Positions 47,880 to 60,378 of a stretch of DNA of 64,000 nt are shown in pieces (the stretch's first letter is position 1; every line of letters begins with the position of its first letter). A model generated the notes under the pieces. That model was given only the letters and a program-made list of their open reading frames with translations. It was not told where the DNA came from and searched no databases. The DNA is from Adenanthera pavonina (lineage: Eukaryota; Streptophyta; Magnoliopsida; Fabales; Fabaceae): the NCBI GenBank assembly GCA_026686845.1, contig JAIVEN010000006.1, forward strand, positions 38,300,501 to 38,364,500, in the 5' to 3' direction. The position numbers were made by a program, and so were the translations under genes.

Positions 47880-48212
47880 CTAATACCACAGGTTCCTCAA
47901 CTTTCCATGGCTGTCACGTTGAGATGGGAAGAGGAAAACGTACAGAACTGAACCATAACAAAAAGGAAGCTGCAAATCCAGAGCAAATGCTTGAGCAAGA
48001 TGATTAAAGCCAATTTCCTTCAGTTCTTGAAAAAATTCCGGCAACTTGTCACAAAGTGCTCCACGGTCAAGACTTGAGAAGATGTGAAGATGGAGAACCC
48101 AACGAAATTGATGCAAGGGAAGTGTGGAGGAAGAAGAATAGTGGAGGAATTTATGATTGAAGTGAAGAAATTGATGGAGACTTGACATGGATTGAAGGAG
48201 CTTAGTTGACAT
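47880..48212 (-). other. Unrecognised 110-codon reading frame
   Basis: I do not recognise this protein. It opens with an S/L/H-rich stretch, then CDKLPEFFQELKEIGFNHLAQAFALDLQLPF. Its base composition is less AT-rich than the surroundings. Past the stop on the - strand there is a good splice donor (CATG|GTAAGG near 47837), so it could be the first exon of a gene fragment, with the true exon running through a damaged stop. It has no context shared with the TNLs. It may equally be a chance frame. Confidence 0.2.
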
Positions 48213-48837
48213 TTTTTCTCTCTTCTCATTTGCTCACTAATCCATCTCACCTACCATGGCTGAGTATCAACCTGCTGGCCTGATCAAACCGGACCAGCCC
48301 GCCGGTGTTCAATGGGTTCATTATAACCGGGCCGGTCCGGGTTACGGGTTGAACTTTGGGTTCAATGCGGTTTTGGGGTGCGGATGTGAGAAAGAAAACT
48401 CAGAGAAAGGAGATTGTGACCTGAAGGTTCCGTATTTCTGCTTCATTGAATCTCTGCTCTGTGAAGGAGTCTCTTTTTTCCTGCTTTGAATATCATCTCT
48501 GAAAGAAGTGGTAATGCTCTATATTCCAAATCCAAGTTATTTCTTAAAAAAGAAATAGTTTCTTAAAGTCAAACCACGTATCGAACTTTGATCTGAATCT
48601 GAATGTCTGAACCTATGTTTAAACTAATTTTCGAATGTTAGAGGGAGAATCATGACTTTTCATTTCTTTCCAAATCCATGTATGATCGTGACTGAGATTG
48701 TGGGTTTTGAACATCAGAGAGTTTTGATGGTGATGTTTTGACAGTTTCTTCTGCTTTAATCGAACTTATTATTATCATTATGAGCATAGACAAACATTTA
48801 AGTGTATTCTTCTGCATTGAAATAACTAACAGTAACT
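48213..48837. other. Upstream region of TNL D
   Basis: A GC-richer patch with CCGG words (48290-48400) gives a frame on the + strand but with no family resemblance. The last 60 bases resemble the leader of TNL B (GAAATA...AACAGTAACTA before ATG). Confidence 0.45.
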
Positions 48838-51800
48838 ATGATGTCTGCTGCTTCTTCATGCTCTGGATCTCAACCAACTTCTTCAAGGAAGTATGATGTG
48901 TTTATCAGTTTTAGAGGTGAAGACACCCGCAATAATTTCACTAGCCATCTTCATAATGCTTTCACCCTGAAGTCCTTAAGAACCTATATTGATTATCAGC
49001 TTCGTAAAGGTGATGATATCTCATCGTCACTCACCCAAGCAATTAAGGATTCCAGTGTATCTGTAGTAGTCTTCTCAGCAAACTACGCCTCCTCAAAATG
49101 GTGCTTGGATGAACTCTCCCAAATAATCAAACACAGAAAGGATGAGGGGCACTTTGTTATACCCGTCTTCTACAAAGTTGAGCCATCAGATGTTCGCCAC
49201 AAGAAGGGAACTTACAAGGAGGCATTTGAAAAGCATGAGAGAGATCTCATGCATGACCAAGACAAGGTGAACAAATGGAAGGATGCTCTTTCTGAAGCTG
49301 CCAATTTAAATGGGTGGCACTTTCAAACCTTCATGTAAGTATTCCATTACTGAAGTGAATTTTGAATTCTGATCAATTGACTAATTTCATTTGATGAAAA
49401 CTGTAGTTTTTGAAACTCATATCAAGTCATCCCTGTCTGATGAAAAATTTTGCAGAGAATAAAATAAATTGCTTAATGAATAAAAGAAACCTCTGTGTTT
49501 GATTGACCATGATAATCAAATTTTCTGAGGGAGGATTAAGAGTGCTAGGTGATGTGTAATAAGCTGCATAATCTTCATTTCTTGGGCTGATCAACTGCAG
49601 CTTCCACTAAACTCTTATCAAATCAAAAAAAGCAATTTGCAGCAGTGTAGCCAAGCTGGTTACAGGTGTGGCGAGTAGGTTTGCTGAATCTATCACTACT
49701 TCCCCTTCCTCTACCTTTGTTGAAGTACCTGAACCTCTTCATGTTCCTCTACCACATCCAGAATTGGAGCTATGATTCTCAGTCTTAAATACCAGAAGCC
49801 CATAAGTTAATAATCTCTAATACTTATTGTGCTTCCGAAAATAAGTCTTAAACTTGTGCAGTGTTACAGGCACTACGTGCTGAGATATTAGTCACATGGT
49901 CTTACAAAGTGCAACAACCACTTTATCAGAATCTTTTATATTAAACATACTACCATACTATGAAGTGACAGGAAGACAAACATATTGTATATCATAATAA
50001 CATTCTTATATATATATATATATCTGTGTGTGTTAATGCTATTAACTTATATTTTTTAACCTGTTTTTCTAAGGTTTATGATGTTAATTTTTCTTTCTGT
50101 TTTGTTCAATAGGAATGAATCTGAATTCATTCTGGAAATTGTCCATGATGTTGTGAAAAAGTTGGGTCATCTGTATCCAAGTACATTAAAACATGTCATT
50201 GGAATTGATGAAAATATTAAAAACATTGAAGAGTTACTGGAAAAAGTTCACAAAGTTGGAATTTGGGGGATGGGTGGTCTAGGTAAGACAACAATGGCAA
50301 AGGCTGTATTTGCCAAATTATCCTCTCAATATCAAAGTTGTTGCTTCTTGGAAAATGTGAGGGAAGAGTCAGAAAAGCATGGCTTAAAACATGTGCATGA
50401 GACACTTGTCTCAGAGCTACTAATGGAAGAATCCATGCAGAGTAATCCACCAAAAGCTCCAGGATCTGCATTTGTTATAAGAAGACTTAGCTGTAAAAAA
50501 GTTTTCATTGTGCTTGATGATGTTGATAGCTTAGAGCAATTAGAATATCTGGCTGAAGTATGTGTTCACTTGGGAGCAGGCAGCAAAGTCATTATAACAT
50601 CAAGAGATAGGCATTTGCTTAAGAGAAGTGTTGATGAAATACATGATGCCAAGCCATTGAAAGAGGAAGAATCCTTTAAGCTTTTCAACTTCAAAGCTTT
50701 TGGCAAATATCATCCTCACATTGGATATGAACAATTAGCAACAAGAGCTGTTGATTATGCCAAAGGCATTCCCCTGGCATTAATTGTCTTGGGTTCATTT
50801 CTTTACTGTAAAGATAAAGAAGATTGGGATAGTGCACTGAGAAAACTAACTGGGACTCCCAATGAAAATATTCAACAAGTGTTAAAATTGAGCTACGTCG
50901 GATTAGACCATAAAGAGAAGCAAATATTTCTAGACATTGCATGTTTCTTGAAAGGTGAAAATGAAAAATTTGTGAAAGATCTATTTGACAGCTACGATTT
51001 CCATGCAACCATTGGCATAAGAAACCTTCTAAATAAGGCTCTTGTTGCTATTATGGATGAGAGAGTTTGGATGCATGACTTAATACAAGAAATGGGTTTA
51101 GAGATTGTTCGTCAAGAGAGTATTAAAAAACCTGGAAGACGGAGCAGATTATGGGATCCAAGAGAAATCTATGATGTATTGAAAAATAATAAGGTAAGAA
51201 AAAGATACCCATCCTCTCTTTCTGTTAACAAAACGTTTGACGATAATGCTGCTAGTATTGTTCAGTTTTCTTACTATTTATTCTAATTTTTGTAATTTTC
51301 AGGGAACTGATGATGTTGAAGGCATAATGTTAGATTTATCGCAGATTAGAGAATTACATTTGACTGCTAACACCTTTAAAAAAATGACCAGATTAAGATT
51401 TCTTAAATTTTATTCACCTGGGGCTCCTAGGTCACGTAATGTGCAGATTCTAACAGGCATTGATTCAATTTCAAGTAAAATAGGGTACTTTCAATGGGAT
51501 GGATACCCGTGGAACTCCATGCCATCAAATTTTTGTGCTGAGAATCTTACTGAACTTAACATGGAATCAAGCAATGTTCAAACACTCTGGGAAGGTGTAC
51601 AGGTGTGTGTATGTGTGTTCTATATATCATTGTCTGTTTTAATTAAAAATTTGATATCTTTACTATATAATACTTATTTTTTAATTGTTCCAGGATCTTG
51701 TGAATTTAAGAAGATTAAATCTGAGAGATTCCTGCAACTTAAGGGTGTTACCTGATTTCTCTAAGGCTCAAAATCTTGAAAGGGTAGATTTGAGTGATTG

Positions 51801-53550
51801 TGCAAGTTTGTGTTATGTGCATCCATCTCTCTTATCTCTCCACAGTCTCGTTTCTTTGGATTTAATGGGCTGCCAAAGCCTCAAGAGTCTTCAAAGTAAG
51901 ACTCATCTAAGATCTCTGAAAGAGCTGATAGTATATGGGTGCTCTAGTCTTAAGCAATTCTCCATGTCATCAGAAGAGCTAACATATTTAAATTTAAAAG
52001 AAACCGGAATAGAAATATTGTCACCATCAATTGGGCGTTGTAGTAAGCTTACAACACTTCTACTCAATGGTTCAAAGTTGAAGATTCTTCCAATACAAGA
52101 GTTAGGTTGCTTAAGATCTCTCAAGCGACTCTGGATTCACGACCATATAATTGACAAAGCCAGGATACATATGCTATTAGATGCCTTATGTCATATAGAA
52201 GAACTGGGTTTCCCGAGTTGCTGTAACTTAATTGAGCTCCCAAACAACATCAAGAAGCTCTCAAAGCTACAAAAGCTTGATTTAAGTGGTTGCAGAAATC
52301 TTCAATGTTTACCAGAGCTTCCTCTGTCCATTGAAGAATTGAATGTCACTGATTGCTCGTCACTTTCAATCAGCTGTTCCTCAATGTACTCCACCTCAAT
52401 TGGGAGTCTTAGCAATCTTGAAAGTCTACATCTCAATGTATCAAGTCTTGGGAATCTTCCAATAACCATGTTATGTTGTTTTAGATTTCTTTCAGAGCTT
52501 CGTCTTTGTAAATGCAGTCATGAAGTGGACCAAGCAAAGCTAAATATTCTATTTGATGCCTTGCAATTTTTAAAGAGGCTATATTTGGATGGTTGGCCTA
52601 ACTTAACTGAACTCCCTGACAATATCAGGCATCTTCTGGGGCTACAATATCTTTCTTTAGAGGATTGCACTATGCTACGGTTTCTTCCAGAACTTCCATG
52701 GTCCCTTAGAAATTTGATTGCCTATAACTGCACATCATTGGAGAGGGTATCCCCTTCAACAATTTCAAGCCCATTAAAGAAATTTGGTAAAAAAATCTTT
52801 TCGTTTATCAATTGTGTTAAATTAGATGCACGTTTACTTGGCATCATTCGGAAACAAGCCAAGTTGTCATTGAAGCAAGCAGTGCATAACAAAGAAGATG
52901 TTACAGTTTATTACCCAGGGAAGATGGTTCCTAAGTGGTTCGGGGATAACCGGACACTAAAGGAATCTGAAAATGTAGAACTTACTCTAGCTTCTGACAA
53001 TTTATTAGGTTTCATTTTCTGCTGTGTCATTCCTCAGATCTTCAGAGAGGAAGAAAGTAAGGAGCTCGCTCTCTGTTTCTATGGTGTTGAAGATGGTGAA
53101 ATGAATCCATTTGTGATTTTTAACCCAGAAGATGCGAAGTTCAGCTCAGGTAATGTATTACTACATTGTGATCCAGAACAGTCTGAATTCATATTGAAGA
53201 GAATTGAAGGGAGCAGAAGAAATCATGAGGCCACCACTTATAACCGAAAGCTTTTGTTCAAATTCTGGTATGGTAATGGCTACATCAAAGAGTGTGGAGT
53301 GTACCCCATATATGCCTCCAAATGTCACAATTTCGTTCAAAAAGGGAAATTCCAGAGCATTGCATCTCTCACCCAAAATGTTTCGGTTGGTTCAGAGCGA
53401 ACGCAGCAGGAAGTTGCGGGAGAGAGCAGTGATCGACAAAGGGAGTTGAAGTTGCGTACAGAAAAAAGGACTCAAGTTGTACCATTGTCCAGATATTTGT
53501 TCCTTTCTTACTATCAGCAAAATAGAAAAAGGAGGCGCCTGCATATATGA
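48838..53550 (+). CDS. Intact TIR-NBS-LRR immune receptor D
   Basis: Exons 48838-49334, 50113-51193, 51303-51602 and 51694-53550 join to 1244 codons plus stop. TIR residues 1-166 have DVFISFRGEDTR and SSKWCLDEL with Glu92. NB-ARC has GMGGLGKTT (Lys224), CCFLENVREES, VFIVLDDVD, GSKVIITSRDRHLL, a canonical-like GIPLAL, IFLDIACFLKGE and WMHDLIQEMG. Exon 3 gives DLSQIRELHLT. Exon 4 has LRRs and a C-JID from about residue 1029 (YYPGKMVPKWFGDN; ECGVYPIYASKCHN). Unlike TNL B it continues into a ~73-residue basic/polar tail ending NRKRRRLHI, which resembles a nuclear localisation signal. Two ATGs stand in tandem at the start; the first is used here. Intron 1 is 778 bases, three times longer than in TNL B, because of a copia fragment. 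It is a likely cytosolic or nuclear receptor. Confidence 0.95.
49585..49785 (-). mobile_element. Copia gag fragment in intron 1 of TNL D
   Basis: Antisense to the gene, the segment reads KGRGRGSSDRFSKPTRHTCNQLGYTAANCFF, matching the basic linker and zinc-knuckle region of Ty1/copia gag, with a stop right after. Only this piece is visible. It is a different lineage from the Sirevirus-like element at 28901-40698. Confidence 0.6.
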
Positions 53551-54279
53551 TGATGAAAAAAGTCAACCATAACTCCATGAAAAGGAGTTGCATGCTCAGT
53601 CAAAGGGACATGAAGATATTGATAAGAACAGTCTGCTCAAACCACTTCTTTGACAACCGCAAGTTGGGGGCATTTATTCATACTTGACTGTGGTACTTTC
53701 GTTGCTGCTAACAATAATTACATGCTGGCGATTGTGAACTTTAGGTTCGTGAGTAGTGGATGTTAAATTGAAGCTTTTGTGGATAATGAAAAGTTAATAG
53801 CCTCATAGGCAAAATATATATGTTATGTTTCAAGAAAGAAATTGATTACTTCTTTAGTTATTTGATTTATTGCACTCATGGTTGCTTTTTGACTTGTTCT
53901 ATCAGCGGGTCTTTCTTCAAAGGACTCAAATAGTGATCATTTTCTTGCGGCTATTTTTCTTTGTTTCAAAAGTAATATGGAAAATATTTCCAAGGTGCAG
54001 AAACACAAAGGTAAATCCTAATAGTTCTGATGCTTTCATACTTATAGTACCATAAAATCAAGGGTAAGGAAAAAGGCATTTTATTGAACTGACTCAATTT
54101 TTTTTTTATTTGTTTGTCTCTTCAATATGTTATATGGCAGCGCTTCTGTTGATAAACTTAGCCATAGTGGTCTATCCAATGAGTGGAACTGAATAAAAAC
54201 AAAACTTCATGAAACTTAGTGCATGATCTTGTTTCATTAGATCTAGTGTAGTATCTGTTCTTATCAGATAGCATTGAAT
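53551..54279 (+). other. 3' tail of TNL D, first part
   Basis: The remains of the tail codons continue past the stop (…GGAGTTGCATGCTCAGTCAAAGG ACATGAAGATATTGA), alignable with TNL A. The following bases align with the start of the TNL B 3' tail (…GCTGGCGATTGTGAACT…GTTGCTTTTTGACTTG). Confidence 0.55.
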
Positions 54280-54466
54280 AATAAGCAAAACTTTTTGGCA
54301 TGAGATCGTTGGAAAAATCATGAAACAAAATCAAAGATGATTCAGTTTCAAGATCTGAAGTTACTTCTCTTTCAATAAGCAAAACTTTTGACATGAGATC
54401 GTTGGAAAAATCATGAAACAAAATCAACGATGATTCAGTTTCAGGATTTGAAGCTACTTCTCTTTC
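54280..54466. repeat. 94-bp tandem duplication in the TNL D tail
   Basis: Two copies start AATAAGCAAAACTTTT at 54280 and 54374 and end CTTCTCTTTC. TNL A and B have a single copy at the matching place (near 5478 and 18028). Confidence 0.88.
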
Positions 54467-56989
54467 AATAATTCTGAGCAGAATTGTAATTCTTTTTACT
54501 TACTAGTTCTATTTTATAACCGTCTTGTTTGCAGGATTTCTGTCTCCTCAAACCACAATTCAGCTTCAGCCGCAGAGGTAATTTCCATTACTCTGTCTTG
54601 ATGACTTCACAATTCCATTCAACCCACATCAATTGGGAGCTCTGATGGGAAGGAAGTGGTTCATGGGACACAAAAATCAGATTCAGTTGAATTTATCTAT
54701 TCACCCCGTCACATTAGAACCTGCAAGGACAGAACAAAGTTCTTGAAATGTATTATCTTCATTGGAAACCAGACTCGTGCGTCTCTCTCTTGTTCTATTT
54801 CACAGACCCGAGGATTCTCTCAATTTTGAGACAGATCAGAGATGGTCCCTTTTAATAAGTTATCACCATTTTATTAATCTGAATGTTCCAACTCTATTAA
54901 GCATTTGTGTATCTCCTTGATCAGGTAGAAGCATTTTTCTAAGCCTTACTTTAGCACGCTGAATCCTGCTCTAACATTGAAATTAGTTATGTTAATCTTG
55001 ATTTATCCTTATTTTTTTATGCTTCGCATTTTCTCTATCCGTTTTAACTTAGTTAAAGCAAAGTTAGCTATAATTGTCTATCAAACATATTTTATTTATT
55101 GGAGACAAAAGGAAATAATGTTTGGCATTACTTTAGCAGATGTTAAAGAAAAGCTGAGATGTTGAGCCTGGCAGAATCCTTGTCATTTCCAAGAAAAACT
55201 AACAGGATCAACTCTCAGATTGTTCCCAGGTATTATTTTCGTATCTGACTTCATATGCACAATGAAAAAGGTCATACTGTTGTTATTCACAACTTGCTTG
55301 ATCAAACAGTTTGTGGCTTTCTCATTCAACCGAACATTATTAAAAGAGGTACAATTTCTTATGTATGAAGTATATTTCCAGAGTGATTTAGATATTAACA
55401 AATGAAATATGCTTCCATAATTAACCTTGCTGTTTTATTATTATGTGTATTTATTTTTTTAAAATCAAGCTTTATAAATGGTATACGAAATTTAGTCCCA
55501 TGAAACTTTTAGTTCAAAGTACATTGTTTTTAGTGGATGCCAAAGGCCGCCGTGAGCGCCAATATTTTGTACATAAAAAATTAGAGGGCTCACTTGGGTT
55601 GATATGAGGTAAGTGAGAGTGAGAAGTTAAACACTCCGAAACTAGATAAATAACTTTTGTTTGTTTGGAAAAAATTGTAGAACTTCTTTAGTATTTTGTC
55701 ATAATTTTTTTTAAAAAAAAAAATTAATTTCTTTAAAATATTATGAAATAAAAAAATATTTATGTCATTAACATTAAAATATAAATATATCTATTTGAAA
55801 AATAATTTAAACTTCCCAAAAAATAAAAAGTCAGCTAAGTATGTCATGTGTGAACTTTCCAGAAAAATCAAGGAAATATATTTCTTAGAAAGTATACTAA
55901 GTGACTCTAAAAATCTATTCACTAATAGTTTGGCATATTTGTATTGAAAAGTTATAATCACTTTTGAATTGCCCAGCTAAATTAGCTATAAATGTCAGAA
56001 GTTTCCGTTTCTCCATGTAGTCATCTAAGTAAGAAAGGAAATGTATATTAGGTTTGTATTTTTTTTTTCTTCTGGACCACTTTTTTGTGGTTTTTTTTAA
56101 TCGAAAATGAAAGAAAATTATTCAATGTTTTTAAAGTATGAAAACTCTCATAAAGAATAATTATAATATATATTCATATTTTTCATAATAATATGTTTTT
56201 TATTGATATTATTTGTTATATTTTTAGTTGTATATAAACGCTTGTTGCCTACACATTTTAAAATGTTCATTGTTGAATGCAGAACTGTGGCATGGTGCTT
56301 GGAAGTTAAGGTAGTAAAAGATATGAGTGCAAACTGTGAAAAAATCAGGGCGTCGAAATAACTTTGCTTTTCAATTCAAAGAAAGCTCTATTGATTAATG
56401 TAATGTAAACCTGTTTTTTTGGCCCAAAAAAAAAGTAATGTAAACCTCGTTGGTTGTCATATGAACACAACAGAGCATGGTTTTTCTTACAAATTAGTGA
56501 TAGTTCATAGTTGCCCGCGAAGGGCAGTTCAATTGGAAAGCATTTAACATATATCTCACAATGCTAATCTTTGTGACATGAAAAGAAAATAGTGACAATA
56601 ATAATAATTCTTAAATAAATTTATGTTTATTCTAATCAAAGGTATATCTGTCAAGCCAAAAAGAGCATCCTACTCTCAAAATATCGTAATTCTGTCATAT
56701 ATATCAAATTGAAAAACTTATATAATAAAAATATGCAATTTAAAAAATTTATTTATTAAAATTTTAATTCTGTAATTTTATTTCTAGTTGAGTTTTACAA
56801 TTATTTATTAAAAAATATGACACTTAATTTCTTTAAAATAATCTGAATTTTTTCTTATTGTTAATTATATATCTGGAACAATAGTAGTATTTGGGCATCA
56901 TAATCAATAAAAATGATGGACTCGTCTATTAAATTATCCTTACAATTCCCCCATTAAAATTGATGAATTCATGGAATAGTATTTGAGCA
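54467..56989. other. 3' tail of TNL D, second part, then AT-rich DNA
   Basis: A GATTTCTGTCTCCTC block after CAG at 54534 matches the first block behind TNL A and B. Homology to the tails fades after about 54750. From 55400 on, AT-rich intergenic DNA has no gene; a 22-bp poly(A)-type insert lies at 56413-56434. Confidence 0.5.
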
Positions 56990-57860
56990 TACATATTTAT
57001 TGGATCTGCCCACATACGATCAAATTCAGTAAAAAGTTCCAGAGTGGTTTACATATGATCTGGCAGCTGAGTCTTCCAACTTCATAAGTACAGAACTTTC
57101 TTCAACAACGAACAACCTGCTGGGCTTCATTTTCTGGTCTATTCTTCCGCAATTCACCCAAAACCAAAACTATGATTACCTCTTGACATGCAAAATTTAT
57201 TATGAAGATGGTAACCGGGGCCCATACTTGGCATCTGATATGAGGATCACAGGACTTATTTGGCATCATGTTTTTCTGTGGGGTGATTCACAATCATTCA
57301 TAGGATATGAATACATCAATTATAGAAAGCTTTCGTTCAAATTCTATGTTGTTGTGGTTGGTGAGGATGATGTAGAGTCTACTTCATGGGATTATGGAAT
57401 ATGCTATTTTCTCATTGAACCAAGCAAAATGCATGTGGCAATTTTGATAGAAGCATCATCCCAAAGTGGTTTCCATACAATACAAAGGTTAGGTTATCCC
57501 CTCTATATATCAAGGTAAATCCATGAGGTGTCTTCTTGCTCCCAATGATACTGATAGCTTATTGGGTTTCCTTTTCTATTTTGTTATTCCTCGATGCTCC
57601 TCAGAATAAATTAAAGGAATCAAAGTCACTTGTCATGCCGATGCTTCTCTGATCATCGTATTTCTTGCAAATTGGATGGCACAAGAGGATGGCATTATTC
57701 AATGATAGAATTGAATTCAGATAATGTTTTCCTGTGGTATGATACTCCCTACTGTGAACTTCGATGCATTAGAGATGAAAAAGAGAAACCTGATAATTAT
57801 AACCCAAAGCTTATTTTTGAATTTGAGTTTGTTTATTATGAAGCAGTGTTCTAAAGTCAT
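56990..57860 (+). pseudogene. Orphan TNL C-terminal remnant with two C-JID units
   Basis: The first unit has KVPEWFTYDL, NNLLGFIFWSILPQF and NYRKLSFKFYV (about 57030-57420). A second unit follows with IPKWFPY, DSLLGFLFYFVIPRCS and, after a frame break, MIELNSDNVFLWYD (about 57440-57855). PG/WF followed by LLGF.F..(I/V)(I/L)P is the signature of the C-terminal jelly-roll/Ig-like domain of TNLs. Stops and frame changes lie between the pieces, and no LRR is visible upstream. The second unit closely resembles the C-JID of broken TNL C. Confidence 0.75.
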
Positions 57861-58844
57861 GCAGATACAATGAGACCACAGAGGCTTCCATGACTGTTCA
57901 ACTTGATCTATAGCTGTTGACTTGTTAATTTACTGGATTGTGTTTCAACTTCGTGGTAATTAAATAGTAAGTGTTTAGAATTACTTCTCATATATAACTC
58001 TGACTGACTTGTAACTCCTTTTCTTCTATTTTGTCACAGAAATGAAATGTGTACGTTAACTCAGGAACTTATGCAGACCACGACCATACCTTTGAGTTCC
58101 TTGCCCTTGTTTTTATTTACCAATAACATTAAGGATTTGAAATTTAATTCTTAGTAGAGAATTGTGGTTCTTAATATCCTCCAGGATGCGAGGGTTAATG
58201 TAATTGTGGGTGGTAGTGGTATTAGTAGTGATAAAATGATATGAAGTAAGCCAGTACAAGTGAGGGAATGCACTGCAATTTCAGTTTTGTTGATGAATTA
58301 TTATTTTAGGGCCCTTGCTTTGTTAAAGCAAAGCATAGAATTTTCTTCCAATGTGGTCATCCAAATTCTTACCTTCTGATTCCAATTCTCTAAGGTGTCT
58401 AGATTATCTAACTTAATTGTTCAATTTTATGATTATCTAACTTAATTTCAATTTTTTAAGCATAATTTTTCTATGGAAAACTGTACAAAAATTAGTTTAA
58501 TTTATTGTTGAAATCTTTATTATCATCTTATCACCATAATTTGTAGTGGACTTATCATCAAATCTATTATGATAAATATTTTTTATTAATGAGTTGAATC
58601 CATATGGGTCAATTCAAGGTTCAATGTTTAGTCGATATTACAATTTGCATATTTTTATTATTTAAATCCAATTACGAATTTGGTAGGGTTGATATAACTT
58701 TTCTATTTAAATTAAAAAAAAATTGTTAAAACGAGATAAACTTAGTTTGGATTAAAAAATTAATTTTGTTCAAGTGAGAACAAACTTATATTTGAAAGCT
58801 TAAAGATGTTCAAGAAAATACTTAATGGTTTCATGATATCTCTA
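57861..58844. other. AT-rich intergenic DNA
   Basis: No gene or repeat was recognised. Confidence 0.4.
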
Positions 58845-59490
58845 TGGTATAAGAAACTAGACCAAATCAGTTGGTTCAACCGATTGAATCAGAAATTGGT
58901 GTCTGGTCTGGTCTAAACAAGAGGAAAAATTAGCCAAGTTCATAATTGGTTGAAAATCGGTAAAATTAGTCATGAATTGGGCAAAACTGGTTGTAAATCA
59001 AGTTCAACCAGTTGAATTATTTTTTAACATTTTTATTTTTACTTTAAAGATAAAATAATATTATTTTTAGTTCTAAATAATATTATTTTGTGTATAAATT
59101 TATTTTCTATCAATATTATAATATTATATAAGTATTATTATGATACAAAATTATTAATAATAATAAATTTATTTAACAAATAATACAATAATAGATAACT
59201 AGTTAACTATTTTATATTCAAAATGTGATAATGGATAATAATAATTTATTTAGATTTTAATATTAAATTATAAAATTTATTAATAATTTTTTTTAATTTT
59301 TTAATATAATATGAAATTATATTAATTTTATCAATACTGGTTTGATTATAGTTTAATCTGGTTAAACCATTAAAACTTAAAATAGTATCTAAACCATTTC
59401 AATAATTGACTCAATTTTTAATATTTTTTTGTAATAATCTTTGATATTCTATTATCACTTTAGTGTTCGATCCGATTTTTAATATTTTGA
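58845..59490. repeat. Dispersed repeat, copy 2
   Basis: Same family as 20233-20790, in the same orientation: CAGTTGGTTCAACCG-type start, a shared AT-rich centre (ATTATATAAGTATTATTATGA...TTAATAATAATAAATTTATTTAA) and a TCGATCCGATTTTTAATATT end that mirrors the start of copy 1. Confidence 0.6.
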
Positions 59491-60317
59491 ATATGTTTGA
59501 TTTATAATATCAATGGGCCAAGTTGGGCCAAAATATATATATATATATATATATATGGGCTGACTTTTTATTGGCCCAGTATATCAGCAGACTAAAATAG
59601 AGTTGTATTTATCTAAAACAAATCGAGTTATATTTCAGAGTCAACGTTGTTTTTGGAGTTTCAGACAGTTCAAAAGTCAACTTTCTAAAGTTAACTGTAT
59701 AAATATATAATTAATATTATCCATAATTTATATTTGTAATGTATATAAATTCTATATTATAGCATCTACAAATCTTCTATAAATATATATTGAAAACAAT
59801 AAAAATAAGGCAAAATTGACATTGCAAATGAGAGGTAAAAAAATTGTTATGATGGACATGGAGACCCACATATAATGAATAAGGAGAAAAAATTTGAAAA
59901 TGAAAAACTAATTTAAGTAGGTATAAGTGATGGAAGTTTTTGTTTTTTAAGTAAACTGTTGATGGTTTAATTATTAGCTTTTTTATATTTCTATTAATTG
60001 AAGGTAAAATAAAAATACTTAAATACGGTTTGAGCAAAGAAAAAAAAAAAAGCCGTTGAGAATTTTGTCTGTTTTTACCCAGAAGCGCTGACAGAAGTCA
60101 TTATTTTATACTAAAAAAGGGGCAAGAATTGTTTATTTTGCTTTGGCATCATTGAAAAGAAGAGGACAAGTGAAAAAATTTCATAGTGGACCCAGCCACT
60201 AGATCATCATCATTGAGTCAATTCTTCAGAGCGCTTTCCCAAAACTGCATTTTCTCATTTTGTAAACCAAAGATGCCCTGATTGTTTTTGGCCCTGAATA
60301 AAATTCCCCCTTTCACT
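59491..60317. other. Upstream region of TNL E
   Basis: A TA tract lies near 59532-59554. No gene is seen. Confidence 0.45.
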
Positions 60318-60324
60318 TATAAAA
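60318..60324 (+). promoter_or_regulatory. TATA box of TNL E
   Basis: TATAAAA lies 55 bases upstream of the ATG at 60379, giving a short leader that contains CTCATCC pyrimidine-rich start-like words. Position and match are both good. Confidence 0.6.
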
Positions 60325-60378
60325 CTTCATTTTCTCATCCAACTCATCCTCCTCCGCAAATAGCTGACAGTAACTACC

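Noticed and set aside
48256..48489. 77-codon frame starting MAEYQPAG
   Set aside because: It arises from a CCGG-rich patch and ends in a hydrophobic stretch without any recognised family. It may be repeat-derived.
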